A DNA stretch of 64,000 bases from contig PQAF01000032.1 in the NCBI GenBank assembly GCA_003105015.1, forward strand, positions 62,001-126,000, in the 5' to 3' direction. The stretch is from Rhodocyclales bacterium (GTDB taxonomy: Bacteria; Pseudomonadota; Gammaproteobacteria; Burkholderiales; Rhodocyclaceae). The translations under genes and the position numbers were made by a program. Below are positions 50,236-63,239 of the stretch, one piece after another; the stretch's first letter is position 1, and each line of letters opens with the position of its first letter. The notes beneath the pieces are model-generated. The model had not been told where the DNA came from. It saw only the letters and a list, made by a program, of their open reading frames with translations, and ran no database searches.

Positions 50236-51259
50236 CCAGGCTGTCCAGCCCTGCCGGCGAAAGGTCGTCGGTGGCATAGTGCGGCGCTTCGGCGAAACGG
50301 ATGTAGTTCCTGCCCTGCGAGCGCTTGTAGAGCGGGTCGTAGTGCTTCTCCAGCAGTTCTCCCACCAGTGCCGGCCAGTCGCGTGCCCCGACCAGCGTCC
50401 GCCAGTGCGAGAGGGTTTCAACGCCCTGCAGTTCGCGCAGGCAATCCAGCTTCTCCTGCAGGCTGGCCGGGTCGGCGAGGAAGTAGTCGTAGTCCCCGAT
50501 GAGGAAGCGCACGCGCGCAGCAAAGGTGGCCTCGATGCGCAGGCAGGGGCTGGCGCGCATGGTCTCGAGCAGGGCGTCGGGCACCTGCAGCCGGCCGATC
50601 TTGCGGCTTTCCGCCTCGACGAACACCGGCCGCTCGAAAGTCAGCCCCTGCAGCACGGCGAGCAGGCGGCTCTCGAACATCCTCTGCGAGGGCTGCGCCT
50701 CGTCGGGCAGGCCGCCCAGCACCGAGCCCTTGTGCGCGGCCAGCGCCTCCAGGTCGAGCACCTGCGCGCCTTGGGCGGCGAGGGCCTCGAGCAGGCGGCT
50801 CTTGCCGCTGCCGGTGGCGCCGGTGACGACGCGGAAGGAATAACGGCGCGGCAGTTCGGCCAACTGGGCGACGACGTGGCGGCGCCAGGACTTGTAGCCG
50901 CCTTCCAGCGCGCTGGCGTGCCAGCCGATCTGGCGCAGCACGTGGGTCATGGCGCCGCTGCGCTTGCCGCCGCGCCAGCAGTAGACCAGCGGCTTCCATT
51001 CGCGCGGCTTGTCGAGGAAGCGCGCCTCGATGTGCTCGGCGATGTGGCGGGCGACGAGGGCGGCGCCGAGCTTCTTGGCGGCGAAGGGCGATTCCTGCTT
51101 GTAGAGCGTGCCGACGCGGGCGCGCTCCTCGTTGGAGAGCACCGGACAGTTGACCGCACCCGGCATGTGGTCTTCGGCGTACTCGGCGGGCGAGCGCACG
51201 TCGATGATCTCGTCAAATCCGCCGGCCTGTGTTACGTTCGCGACACCCTGTGTTTTCAT
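50189..51259 (-). CDS. selU: tRNA 2-selenouridine synthase
   Basis: IIDVRSPAEYAEDHMPGAVNCPVLSNEERARVGTLYKQ...YCWRGGKRSGAMTHVLRQIGW...TGATGSGKSRLLEAL. Confidence 0.95.
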   Translation of the reverse strand: MKTQGVANVTQAGGFDEIIDVRSPAEYAEDHMPGAVNCPVLSNEERARVGTLYKQESPFAAKKLGAALVARHIAEHIEARFLDKPREWKPLVYCWRGGKRSGAMTHVLRQIGWHASALEGGYKSWRRHVVAQLAELPRRYSFRVVTGATGSGKSRLLEALAAQGAQVLDLEALAAHKGSVLGGLPDEAQPSQRMFESRLLAVLQGLTFERPVFVEAESRKIGRLQVPDALLETMRASPCLRIEATFAARVRFLIGDYDYFLADPASLQEKLDCLRELQGVETLSHWRTLVGARDWPALVGELLEKHYDPLYKRSQGRNYIRFAEAPHYATDDLSPAGLDSLARRILANEALPDLQP

Positions 51260-51266
51260 CTTTTTC

Positions 51267-52304
51267 ATGGACATCAAACTTACGCAATTCTCCCACGGCG
51301 GCGGCTGCGGCTGCAAAATCGCGCCGGCGGTACTGACCGAACTGCTCGCCGACACGCCGCTGCGCACGATGCCGAAGGAACTCATCGTCGGCACCGAGAC
51401 CAGCGACGACGCGGCGGTGTACAAGCTCAACGAGGAGCAGGCCATCGTTGCCACGACGGACTTCTTCACGCCGATCGTCGACGATCCCTACGACTTCGGC
51501 CGCATCGCTGCGACCAACGCCATCTCGGACATCTATGCCATGGGCGGGCGGCCGATCATGGCGCTGGCGGTGGTCGGCATGCCGCTCGACAAGCTGCCGC
51601 TGGAAGTGATCCGCAAGATCCTCGCCGGCGGCGAGTCGGTCTGCGCCGAGGCAGGCATTCCCATCGCCGGCGGTCATTCCATCGACGTGCTGGAGCCGAT
51701 CTACGGCCTGGTGGCGCTGGGCCTGGTGCACCCGCAGCGCGTCAAGCGCAACAGCGGCGCCAGGGACGGCGACCTGCTCGTTCTCGGCAAGCCGCTCGGC
51801 GTCGGCATCCTCTCGGCAGCGCTGAAGAAGGGCCTGCTGACGTCCGACGGCTATGCCACCATGATCCGCCATACGACGAAGCTCAACACGCCCGGCGCGC
51901 GCCTGGCCGAGCTGGACGGCGTGCATGCCCTGACAGACGTCACCGGCTTCGGCCTGGCCGGCCACCTGCTGGAGATCTGCCGCGGTTCGCAGCTGTCCGC
52001 CTCGCTGCGCTTCGCCGACCTGCCGCTGATCCCGGAGGCGGTCGGCTTCGTCAAGGAGGGTATCTCCACCGGCGCGTCGACGCGCAACTGGACCGGCTAT
52101 GGCGCGGAGGTCGCACTGCCGGCGGGAGCGCCCGACTGGCAGCAGAAGCTGCTCACCGATCCCCAGACCAGCGGCGGCCTGCTCGTCGCCTGCGCACCGG
52201 AGGCGGCGGCGGTGGTGCTGGCCGAACTGCACGGCGCCGGCTTCGCCGAGGCGCGCGAGATCGGCCGCCTCGAGGTGGGGGCGCCGCGCGTGAACGTCAC
52301 TTGA
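51267..52304 (+). CDS. selD: Selenide, water dikinase (Cys form)
   Basis: MDIKLTQFSHGGGCGCKIAPAVL...TTDFFTPIVDDPYDFGRIAATNAISDIYAMGG. Confidence 0.97.
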   Translation: MDIKLTQFSHGGGCGCKIAPAVLTELLADTPLRTMPKELIVGTETSDDAAVYKLNEEQAIVATTDFFTPIVDDPYDFGRIAATNAISDIYAMGGRPIMALAVVGMPLDKLPLEVIRKILAGGESVCAEAGIPIAGGHSIDVLEPIYGLVALGLVHPQRVKRNSGARDGDLLVLGKPLGVGILSAALKKGLLTSDGYATMIRHTTKLNTPGARLAELDGVHALTDVTGFGLAGHLLEICRGSQLSASLRFADLPLIPEAVGFVKEGISTGASTRNWTGYGAEVALPAGAPDWQQKLLTDPQTSGGLLVACAPEAAAVVLAELHGAGFAEAREIGRLEVGAPRVNVT

Positions 52305-52902
52305 GCTGGGGCTTCAGAACCTTCCAGACGTTGTCGAGAATGATCGGCTGCGCCTCGGCAACGGGGTGGATGTTGTCGGGCTGGAACAGTTCGCGCTTCT
52401 CCGCCACGCCGTCCAGCAGGAAGGGCACCAGCGCCGCCTTGTGGCGTTTCGCCAGATCGGCATAGCTCTGCTCGAAGGCGCGCGTGTAGTCGATGCCGTA
52501 GTTCGGCGGCAGCTTCATGCCGGCCAGCACGATGCGCGCCTTGCGCGCACGGGCGGCTTCTATCATGGCGTGCAGGTTGTCGCGCAGGGCGGCGACCGGC
52601 AGGCCGCGCAGGCCGTCGTTGCCGCCCAGCGCGATGATCACCACCGCCGGGCGTGCCTGGTCGAGCGCGGCGCCGATGCGGCTGCGCCCGCCGGCGGTGG
52701 TGTCGCCGCTGATGCTGGCATTGACGACGCTATAATCCAGCCGCTGTTCGCGCAGGCGCTTTTCGAGCAGCGATGGCCAGGACTGGTTTGCGCCGAGCCC
52801 ATAGCCGGCCGACAGGCTGTCGCCGACGACGAGGATGGTGCCCGCCGCCTGCGCGGCAAACGAAAACAGAAGAAAGACACCCGCAGAGATGAACTTGAGC
52901 AT
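52297..52902 (-). CDS. tesA: Arylesterase/lysophospholipase (SGNH, TesA-like)
   Basis: GTILVVGDSLSAGYGLGANQSWPSLLEKRL...IALGGNDGLRGLP...QPDNIHPVAEAQPIILDNVW. Confidence 0.92.
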   Translation of the reverse strand: MLKFISAGVFLLFSFAAQAAGTILVVGDSLSAGYGLGANQSWPSLLEKRLREQRLDYSVVNASISGDTTAGGRSRIGAALDQARPAVVIIALGGNDGLRGLPVAALRDNLHAMIEAARARKARIVLAGMKLPPNYGIDYTRAFEQSYADLAKRHKAALVPFLLDGVAEKRELFQPDNIHPVAEAQPIILDNVWKVLKPQLK

Positions 52903-53578
52903 TGACTCCTCGGTACCCATGGTCGAAGCCGCAGCCCTCGGCAAGGAAGTGCCGAGCGGCGACGGCCGGTTGGTGATTCTGCACGAGATTTCCTTCCGGG
53001 TCATGGCCGGCGAGGCGGTGGCCATCGTCGGCGCCTCCGGCTCCGGCAAATCGACGCTGCTTGGACTGCTGGCCGGCCTGGACGTTCCGACGCAGGGCCG
53101 CGTGCTGCTGGCCGGGCGCGACCTCAATGTCCTCGACGAGGATGCGCGGGCGGAACTGCGCGGCGGCATGCTCGGCTTCGTCTTCCAATCGTTCCAGCTG
53201 CTGCCGGCACTGACGGCGCTGGAGAACGTCATGCTGCCGCTCGAGCTGGCCGGCCGCAGCGGCGCGCGCGCCGATGCGGAGCAGATGCTCTCGCGCGTCG
53301 GCCTGGCGCAACGCCTCGGCCATTACCCGAAGCACCTTTCCGGCGGCGAGCAGCAGCGCGTCGCCATCGCGCGGGCCTTCGCGGCGAAGCCCGGCCTGCT
53401 GCTGGCCGACGAGCCGACCGGCAACCTCGATGCCGCCACCGGCGCCGACATCATCGACCTGATGTTCGACATGAATGCCGAGCAGGGCACGACGCTGGTG
53501 CTGGTGACGCACGACGAGGCCATCGCGCGGCGCTGCGGCCGCGTGCTCAAGCTGGGCGGCGGACGGCTGATCAGCTGA
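52889..53578 (+). CDS. ybbA: ABC transporter ATP-binding protein (YbbA/LolD type; start could be 52919)
   Basis: GASGSGKSTLLGLLAGLD...LSGGEQQRVAIARAFAAKPGLLLADEPTGNLD. Confidence 0.88.
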   Translation: MNLSIDSSVPMVEAAALGKEVPSGDGRLVILHEISFRVMAGEAVAIVGASGSGKSTLLGLLAGLDVPTQGRVLLAGRDLNVLDEDARAELRGGMLGFVFQSFQLLPALTALENVMLPLELAGRSGARADAEQMLSRVGLAQRLGHYPKHLSGGEQQRVAIARAFAAKPGLLLADEPTGNLDAATGADIIDLMFDMNAEQGTTLVLVTHDEAIARRCGRVLKLGGGRLIS

Positions 53579-54830
53579 CCAGCCGGGCGCAAGCGACGCC
53601 GCTGCGCACGGCCGCCTCCAGCGTTGCCGGGTAGTCCGAGGCGACGTAATCCCCGCAGAGATAGAAATCCGCCAGCGGCGTTTCGCAGGCCGGTCGCCGC
53701 ACGCCGGGGCGGCAGGCGAAGGTGGCGCGCTTCTCGACGATCACCTGCGTCCAGACGGGCGCGGGCGTCTTGCCGACGATGCCGCATACTTCGGCGTGGA
53801 TGCGCGCGGCGAGTGCCTCATGCGGCAGGCCGAGGTGCGGTCCGCGGGCGCTGGTGACGGCGGCGAGCACGTCTTCGGCATACTGGAACAGGAAGTGCGC
53901 CGTGCCGCCGATGCCGACCATGCGGTCGGGCAGGCGCACCGGGCGTGGATAGCCGAGATAGGCGGTGAGGATCGGCTCATGGTCGAGGCGCGCGACATCC
54001 TCCAGCACCGGCAGCAACCGCGGCAGCGCCTCGGCGAGGCGCGGCAGGTGATAGGGCGCTACGGCGGCGATGACGTGGGAGTAGCTGCGCCCGGAGGCGT
54101 CGCCCTCGAGGCGGAAGCCGTCGGCGGTCTGTCCGACGGCGCGGATCGCCGTGCCGCGAAGGACCTCTCCGCCGCGTTCCTGCACGAAGCGCTCGGCCGG
54201 TTCCGGAAACAGGGCGGAAAAATCCGTGCGCGGCAGCAGCAGGTCGCTGGCTTCGCGCGCCGCCGCCAGGCTGTCGCGCAGGACGTTGAGGAAAACCTGG
54301 GCGGAGGCCTCCGCTGGCGGCGTGTTGAGCGCCGAAACGCAGAGCGGCTGCCACAGGTAGCGAACCACCGAAGCGTGCTGGCCATGCCGCGCCATCAGCT
54401 CGTCGAAGGGGATGTCGAAGTCAAGCCGGAAGCCGGCCTTTTTCATAGACTGCATGAAGCGCACGGCAGCGAGCCGGGCGCCGAAGGAGAGGCCGCGCGC
54501 CGTGAGGAGGGCGGCCGCGAGGTGCAGCGGCGCCGGCAGGCGCGGGGCGGCAAGCCGCATGCGGCCGGGAAAGACCAGATTGAGCGGCCGTCGTTCGAGC
54601 AGTTCGTCCGGATCGGCGCCGACCAGGCGCATCAGGCGCAGCAGCTCGGCATAGGCGCCGACCAGGATGTGCTGGCCGTTGTCGAGCCGGTGGCCGTGCA
54701 CTTCGATGCGGCGGGCGCGCCCGCCCAGCGTGCGCGAGGCTTCGAATACCGTGACGGGAATGCCGCGCGAAGCCAGTTCGCTGGCTGCCGCCATGCCCGC
54801 ATAGCCCGCGCCGATGATGGCGACGCGCAT
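53571..54830 (-). CDS. hpnE: Hydroxysqualene dehydroxylase/squalene-associated FAD-dependent desaturase
   Basis: MRVAIIGAGYAGMAAASELASRGIPVTVFEASRTLGGRARR...NGQHILVGAY; next to hpnD/hpnC. Confidence 0.93.
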   Translation of the reverse strand: MRVAIIGAGYAGMAAASELASRGIPVTVFEASRTLGGRARRIEVHGHRLDNGQHILVGAYAELLRLMRLVGADPDELLERRPLNLVFPGRMRLAAPRLPAPLHLAAALLTARGLSFGARLAAVRFMQSMKKAGFRLDFDIPFDELMARHGQHASVVRYLWQPLCVSALNTPPAEASAQVFLNVLRDSLAAAREASDLLLPRTDFSALFPEPAERFVQERGGEVLRGTAIRAVGQTADGFRLEGDASGRSYSHVIAAVAPYHLPRLAEALPRLLPVLEDVARLDHEPILTAYLGYPRPVRLPDRMVGIGGTAHFLFQYAEDVLAAVTSARGPHLGLPHEALAARIHAEVCGIVGKTPAPVWTQVIVEKRATFACRPGVRRPACETPLADFYLCGDYVASDYPATLEAAVRSGVACARLVS

Positions 54831-54833
54831 GAC

Positions 54834-55667
54834 CTACTCGCTGGTCCAGGTGCGCCAGGCGATCCACAGCTTGCGGATCGGCGTCAGCGCCATGCGGCGA
54901 TCGAGGACGCGGCAGCCGTCGCGGCGGATCTCGCGCAGCAGTGTCCGGTAGATCGCCGCCATGACTAGGCCGGGGCGCTGGGCGCGGCGGTCCTGCGCCG
55001 GCAGCTGGGCGAAGGCCTGCTCGTAGTACTGTTCGGCGCGCGCGATCTGGAATTCCATGAGGCCGCGGAAGGCGTCCGAGTAGCGCGCGTGGAGGATGTC
55101 CTCGGCCGGGACGCCGAAGCGCTCGAGCTCGTCGAGGGGCAGGTAGATGCGGCCGCGGCGGGCGTCTTCGCCGACGTCGCGGATGATGTTGGTGAGCTGG
55201 AAGGCGAGGCCGAGATCGTGGGCGTACTTCAGGGTGCGGCGGTCCTCATAGCCGAAGATTTCCGCGGCCAGCAGGCCGACCACGCTGGCGACGCGGTAGC
55301 AGTAGAGGTGCAGCGCCTTGAAGTCGGCATAACGGGCCTGCGACAGGTCCATCTCCATGCCGTCGACGATCTCGACGAGCAATTCCTGCGGCAGGCTGAA
55401 ACTGCGCAGGGCATCTGCCAGCGACCGTGTCACGGGATGGCTCGGCCGGCCGGCGTAGGTGCCGGCCAGTTCGGCGCGCCACCAGGCCAGCTTGGTGCGG
55501 GCCAGCTGCGGGTCGGGGCATTCGTCGACGACATCGTCCACCTCGCGGCAGAAGGCGTAGAGGGCGGTGATGGCGCGGCGGCGCTCCGGCGGCAGAAAAA
55601 GGAAGCTGTAGTAGAAGCTGGAGCCGCTCTCGGCGGCCCTGCGACGGCAGTATTCGTCGGGGGTCAT
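54834..55667 (-). CDS. hpnD: Presqualene diphosphate synthase
   Basis: SFYYSFLFLPPERRRAITALYAFCREVDDVVDE...AFQLTNIIRDVGEDARRGRIYLP. Confidence 0.93.
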   Translation of the reverse strand: MTPDEYCRRRAAESGSSFYYSFLFLPPERRRAITALYAFCREVDDVVDECPDPQLARTKLAWWRAELAGTYAGRPSHPVTRSLADALRSFSLPQELLVEIVDGMEMDLSQARYADFKALHLYCYRVASVVGLLAAEIFGYEDRRTLKYAHDLGLAFQLTNIIRDVGEDARRGRIYLPLDELERFGVPAEDILHARYSDAFRGLMEFQIARAEQYYEQAFAQLPAQDRRAQRPGLVMAAIYRTLLREIRRDGCRVLDRRMALTPIRKLWIAWRTWTSE

Positions 55668-55671
55668 GCGC

Positions 55672-56481
55672 TCACCCGGCGGCAGCATGAAGCAGGATGG
55701 CCGGCCAATCCCGTTTCGTGATGACCGGCCGCCGGCGGAAGACGTCGCCGCGCACGCGCTGGAGCTTGTCCAGTACGCGAAAGCCGCTGGCGACGATGAG
55801 ACGCAGCTCAAGGCCGATGCGGCCGGGCAGCACGTGCACCAGCGGGCTGCCGGCTTCCATCATGGCGCGTGCGCGGTCGATCTGGAAATCCATCATGGCA
55901 GCCCAGGCAGCATCCCAGCGGCCCGCGTCGATCTGGCTTTCCGCGATGCCGAAGCGCGCCAGTTCGTCCTGCGGCAGGTAGACGCGCCCCTTCTGCCAGT
56001 CGATGGCGATGTCCTGCCAGTGGTTGATGAGCTGCAGGCTGCTGCAGACGCCGTCCGACAGGGACTGACTTTTTGCGTCGCCGATCCCGTAGAGGTGCAG
56101 CAGCAGCCGGCCGATCGGATCGGCCGAGCGCCGGCAATACGCCATCAATTCGCCGAAGTTCGCGTAGCGCTTCTTCACCACGTCCTGGCTGAAGGCGTCG
56201 AGCAGGTCGCGGAAGAGTTGGAGCGGCAGGCGGTGCTCGGCGATGGCCGGCCGCAGGCGCAGGAAAACCGGATCCTGTGTCGGCCGGCCGGCTTCGATGG
56301 CATCCAGTTCAGCACGATAGCGATCCAGCCCGGCCAGGCGCTCCCCGTCGGCGAGGGTTCCTTCGTCGGCAATGTCGTCGGCGCTGCGGGCAAAGACATA
56401 GATGGCCTTGACCGGCTCGCGCAGACGGGCGGGCAACAGCAGGGAGGCGACAGGGAAGTTCTCGTAATGATCCACCGGCAT
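55672..56481 (-). CDS. hpnC: Squalene synthase HpnC-type
   Basis: MPVDHYENFPVASLLLPARLREPVKAIYVFARSADDIADEG...LQLINHWQDIAIDWQKGRVYLP. Confidence 0.93.
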   Translation of the reverse strand: MPVDHYENFPVASLLLPARLREPVKAIYVFARSADDIADEGTLADGERLAGLDRYRAELDAIEAGRPTQDPVFLRLRPAIAEHRLPLQLFRDLLDAFSQDVVKKRYANFGELMAYCRRSADPIGRLLLHLYGIGDAKSQSLSDGVCSSLQLINHWQDIAIDWQKGRVYLPQDELARFGIAESQIDAGRWDAAWAAMMDFQIDRARAMMEAGSPLVHVLPGRIGLELRLIVASGFRVLDKLQRVRGDVFRRRPVITKRDWPAILLHAAAG

Positions 56482-56561
56482 GGAAAATCCCGATTTGGCG
56501 GGTACTTGCACCTCTTTTCGGGGTCGCCAGTATAGGGGGTAATGGGTTAGAATGACAGCAC

Positions 56562-56646
56562 GCGAAGGTGGCGGAATTGGCAGACGCACTGGATTTAGGT
56601 TCCAGCGCCGCGAGGCGTGCGGGTTCAAGTCCCGCCCTTCGCACCA
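56562..56646 (+). tRNA. tRNA-Leu (TAG), CCA encoded
   Basis: gcgaaggtggcggaattggcagacgcactggatttaggttccag...gggttcaagtcccgcccttcgcacca. Confidence 0.97.
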
Positions 56647-56695
56647 GGCCGGCTGACTGCCCAGCACAACCAGTTGATTCAACCTAGGATTTTTC

Positions 56696-57996
56696 ATGCA
56701 GACCAACCCTCAACCCGCAAGCCCCCTGGAGCGCCGCATCGACATGACGGTGCCGATGGCGGATATCGAAAAAGACGTCGCCCAGCGCCTGAAGAAGATG
56801 GCGCGCACCGTGAAGATGCCGGGTTTCCGCCCGGGCAAGGTGCCCTTCAAGATGGTGGAGCAGCATTATGGCGCCCAGGCGCGCAACGAAGCCATCGGCG
56901 AAGCGGTGGAAAGAGCCTTCGGCAATGCCGTGCGCGAGCAGAACCTGCGCGTCGCCGGCTATCCGCGCATCGAGCCGAAGAGCGGCGAAGACGCCTCCAA
57001 TCTGGTGTTCTCCGCGGTATTCGAGGTCTACCCGGAAGTGAAGCTGAACGGCATCGGCGACAAGAGCATCGAGCGTCCGCAACTCGAAGTGGGCGAAGCT
57101 GAAGTCGACAAGACGCTGGACGTGCTGCGCAAGCAGCGTACGACGTTTTCCCCGGCCGAGCGTGCGGCGGCCAAGGGCGACCGCGTCACCATCGACTTCA
57201 CCGGGAAGCTGAACGGCGAGGTGTTCCAGGGTGGCCAGGCCACCGATTACCCGGTCGTCCTGGGCGAGGGACGCATGCTGCCGGATTTCGAGAACGGCAT
57301 CGCCGGCCTGAAGGCGGGCGAGAGCCGCACCTTCGACCTGACCTTCCCGGCCGATTACCAGGCGGGCGACCTCGCCGGCAAGACGGTCAGCTTCGACGTC
57401 ACGGTGAAGGGCGTCGAGGCACCTCAGCTGCCGGCGGTCGATGCGGAATTCGCCAAGTCCCTCGGCATCGAGGATGGCGATGTCGCGAAGATGCGCGCCG
57501 AAATCCGTTCGAACCTGGAAGGCGAAGTGAAAAAACGCATCAAGGCACGCATCAAGGATCAGGCCATGCAGGTCCTGCTGGATGCCAACCCGATGGAAGT
57601 GCCCAAGGCCCTGATCGAGCAGGAATCCGAGTCGATGGCCGAAGCTGCCCGTCAAGATTTGGCGAATCGGGGCGTAGACATCAAGAACATGCCGGTCGAC
57701 GCGACTTGGTTCACCGCCCAGGCCGAGCGCAGGGTCAAGCTGGGACTGATCATTGCCGAAGCGGTGAAGGAGAATGCCCTGCACGCGAAGCCCGAGCAGG
57801 TGCGCGCGCTGATCGACGAGCAGGCGCAGTCCTACGAGCAGCCGGAGGAGGTGGTGCGCTGGTACTACTCGCAGCCGCAGCGCCTGGCGCAGGTCGAGGC
57901 GCTGGCGATCGAGGAAAACGTGGTGAATTGGGTGGTGGCCAATGCCCAGAGCACGGACAAGGCGGCCTCTTTTGACGAACTGATGGGAAATGCGGC

Positions 57997-58000
<4 letters not shown>
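56696..58000 (+). CDS. tig: Trigger factor
   Basis: [49 protein letters not shown]...[20 protein letters not shown]. Confidence 0.97.
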
Positions 58001-58659
<659 letters not shown>

Positions 58660-58693
58660 TAAAAGCGCGCGGCGTAAGAATACGGAGACAGAG

Positions 58694-59959
<1,266 letters not shown>

Positions 59960-60005
59960 TTGTTTCTGATGGCCTAACCGGTTTTCCTGGGCCGCTATTG
60001 AACTT

Positions 60006-60035
60006 CTTGAATTTCCTGCCGTTGATCCCCATATA
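60006..60035 (+). promoter_or_regulatory. sigma32-type promoter upstream of lon
   Basis: CTTGAAT (60006-60012), 14-nt spacer, CCCCATATA (60027-60035); lon ATG at 60074. Confidence 0.75.
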
Positions 60036-60073
60036 GGTTCAACGGCTGTCTCTACTCTATAAAGGAAAACACC

Positions 60074-62485
<2,412 letters not shown>

Positions 62486-62500
62486 ATCCATCCGGACATA

Positions 62501-62534
62501 CGCATGCGTTGCCGCATTCACGGCAATGCATGCG
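62501..62534. terminator. Long hairpin downstream of lon (no strong T-run)
   Basis: CGCATGCGTTGCCG-cattca-CGGCAATGCATGCG, 14-bp stem with one G-T position. Confidence 0.55.
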
Positions 62535-62570
62535 TCCGTTTGCACTTCTGCGCCGCCTCCCGAAAGTCGC

Positions 62571-62600
62571 TTGACACGAGGTTTTTCGGCTTGCTATAAA
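62571..62600 (+). promoter_or_regulatory. sigma70-type promoter for hupB
   Basis: TTGACA (62571-62576), 18-nt spacer, TATAAA (62595-62600). Confidence 0.7.
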
Positions 62601-62656
62601 GCGCCTTCGCCTTTCATTGTTTGTCATTCATCAATCCAGAGTCAGAGGGGGCCTTT

Positions 62657-62929
62657 GTGAACAAGTCAGAACTCATCGATCAGATCGCCAAGTCGGCCGA
62701 TATTTCCAAAGCGGCTGCCGGCCGGGCGCTGGACGCCACCGTTGGCGCGATCAGGACCTCCCTGAAGAAGGGTGGCATGGTGACGCTGGTCGGTTTTGGC
62801 ACGTTTTACGTGGGCAAGCGTGCGGCGCGCGGCGGCCGCAATCCGCGCACCGGCGCGACGATCAAGATCAAGGCTGCACGCGTGCCGAAGTTTCGTGCTG
62901 GAAAAGCGCTGAAAGATGCGGTAAACTAG
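62657..62929 (+). CDS. hupB: HU-family DNA-binding protein (GTG start)
   Basis: [70 protein letters not shown]. Confidence 0.95.
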   Translation: MNKSELIDQIAKSADISKAAAGRALDATVGAIRTSLKKGGMVTLVGFGTFYVGKRAARGGRNPRTGATIKIKAARVPKFRAGKALKDAVN

Positions 62930-62971
62930 CGCGCTTTTGCTGGGTCGCATGGTGCGGGCGGCGAAGCATGC

Positions 62972-63047
62972 GGGTGCTTAGCTCAGCTGGTAGAGCGTCG
63001 CCCTTACAAGGCGAATGTCGGCGGTTCGATCCCGTCAGCACCCACCA
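62972..63047 (+). tRNA. tRNA-Val (TAC), CCA encoded
   Basis: gggtgcttagctcagctggtagagcgtcgcccttacaaggcgaatgtcggcggttcgatcccgtcagcacccacca. Confidence 0.96.
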
Positions 63048-63089
63048 GTCAGGATGAGTGACGATTCTGGCTTGCAGCAACAGGATTCA

Positions 63090-63166
63090 GGAGTGGTAGT
63101 TCAGTTGGTTAGAATACCGGCCTGTCACGCCGGGGGTCGCGGGTTCGAGTCCCGTCCACTCCGCCA
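63090..63166 (+). tRNA. tRNA-Asp (GTC), CCA encoded
   Basis: ggagtggtagttcagttggttagaataccggcctgtcacgccgggggtcgcgggttcgagtcccgtccactccgcca. Confidence 0.97.
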
Positions 63167-63180
63167 AAAATCGGAAAAAA

Positions 63181-63205
63181 GGCGAACGCGAGTTCGCCTT
63201 TTTTT
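63181..63205 (+). terminator. Rho-independent terminator after tRNA-Asp
   Basis: GGCGAAC-GCGA-GTTCGCC followed by TTTTTTT. Confidence 0.88.
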
Positions 63206-63239
63206 CTATCTTCTCCACGTTTGAATACGGTGGTCGAGC

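Noticed and set aside
51267-51330. Selenocysteine in SelD
   Set aside because: The catalytic position reads Cys (GGGCGCK), with no in-frame TGA, so no Sec claim is made; selU/selD alone support selenouridine modification.
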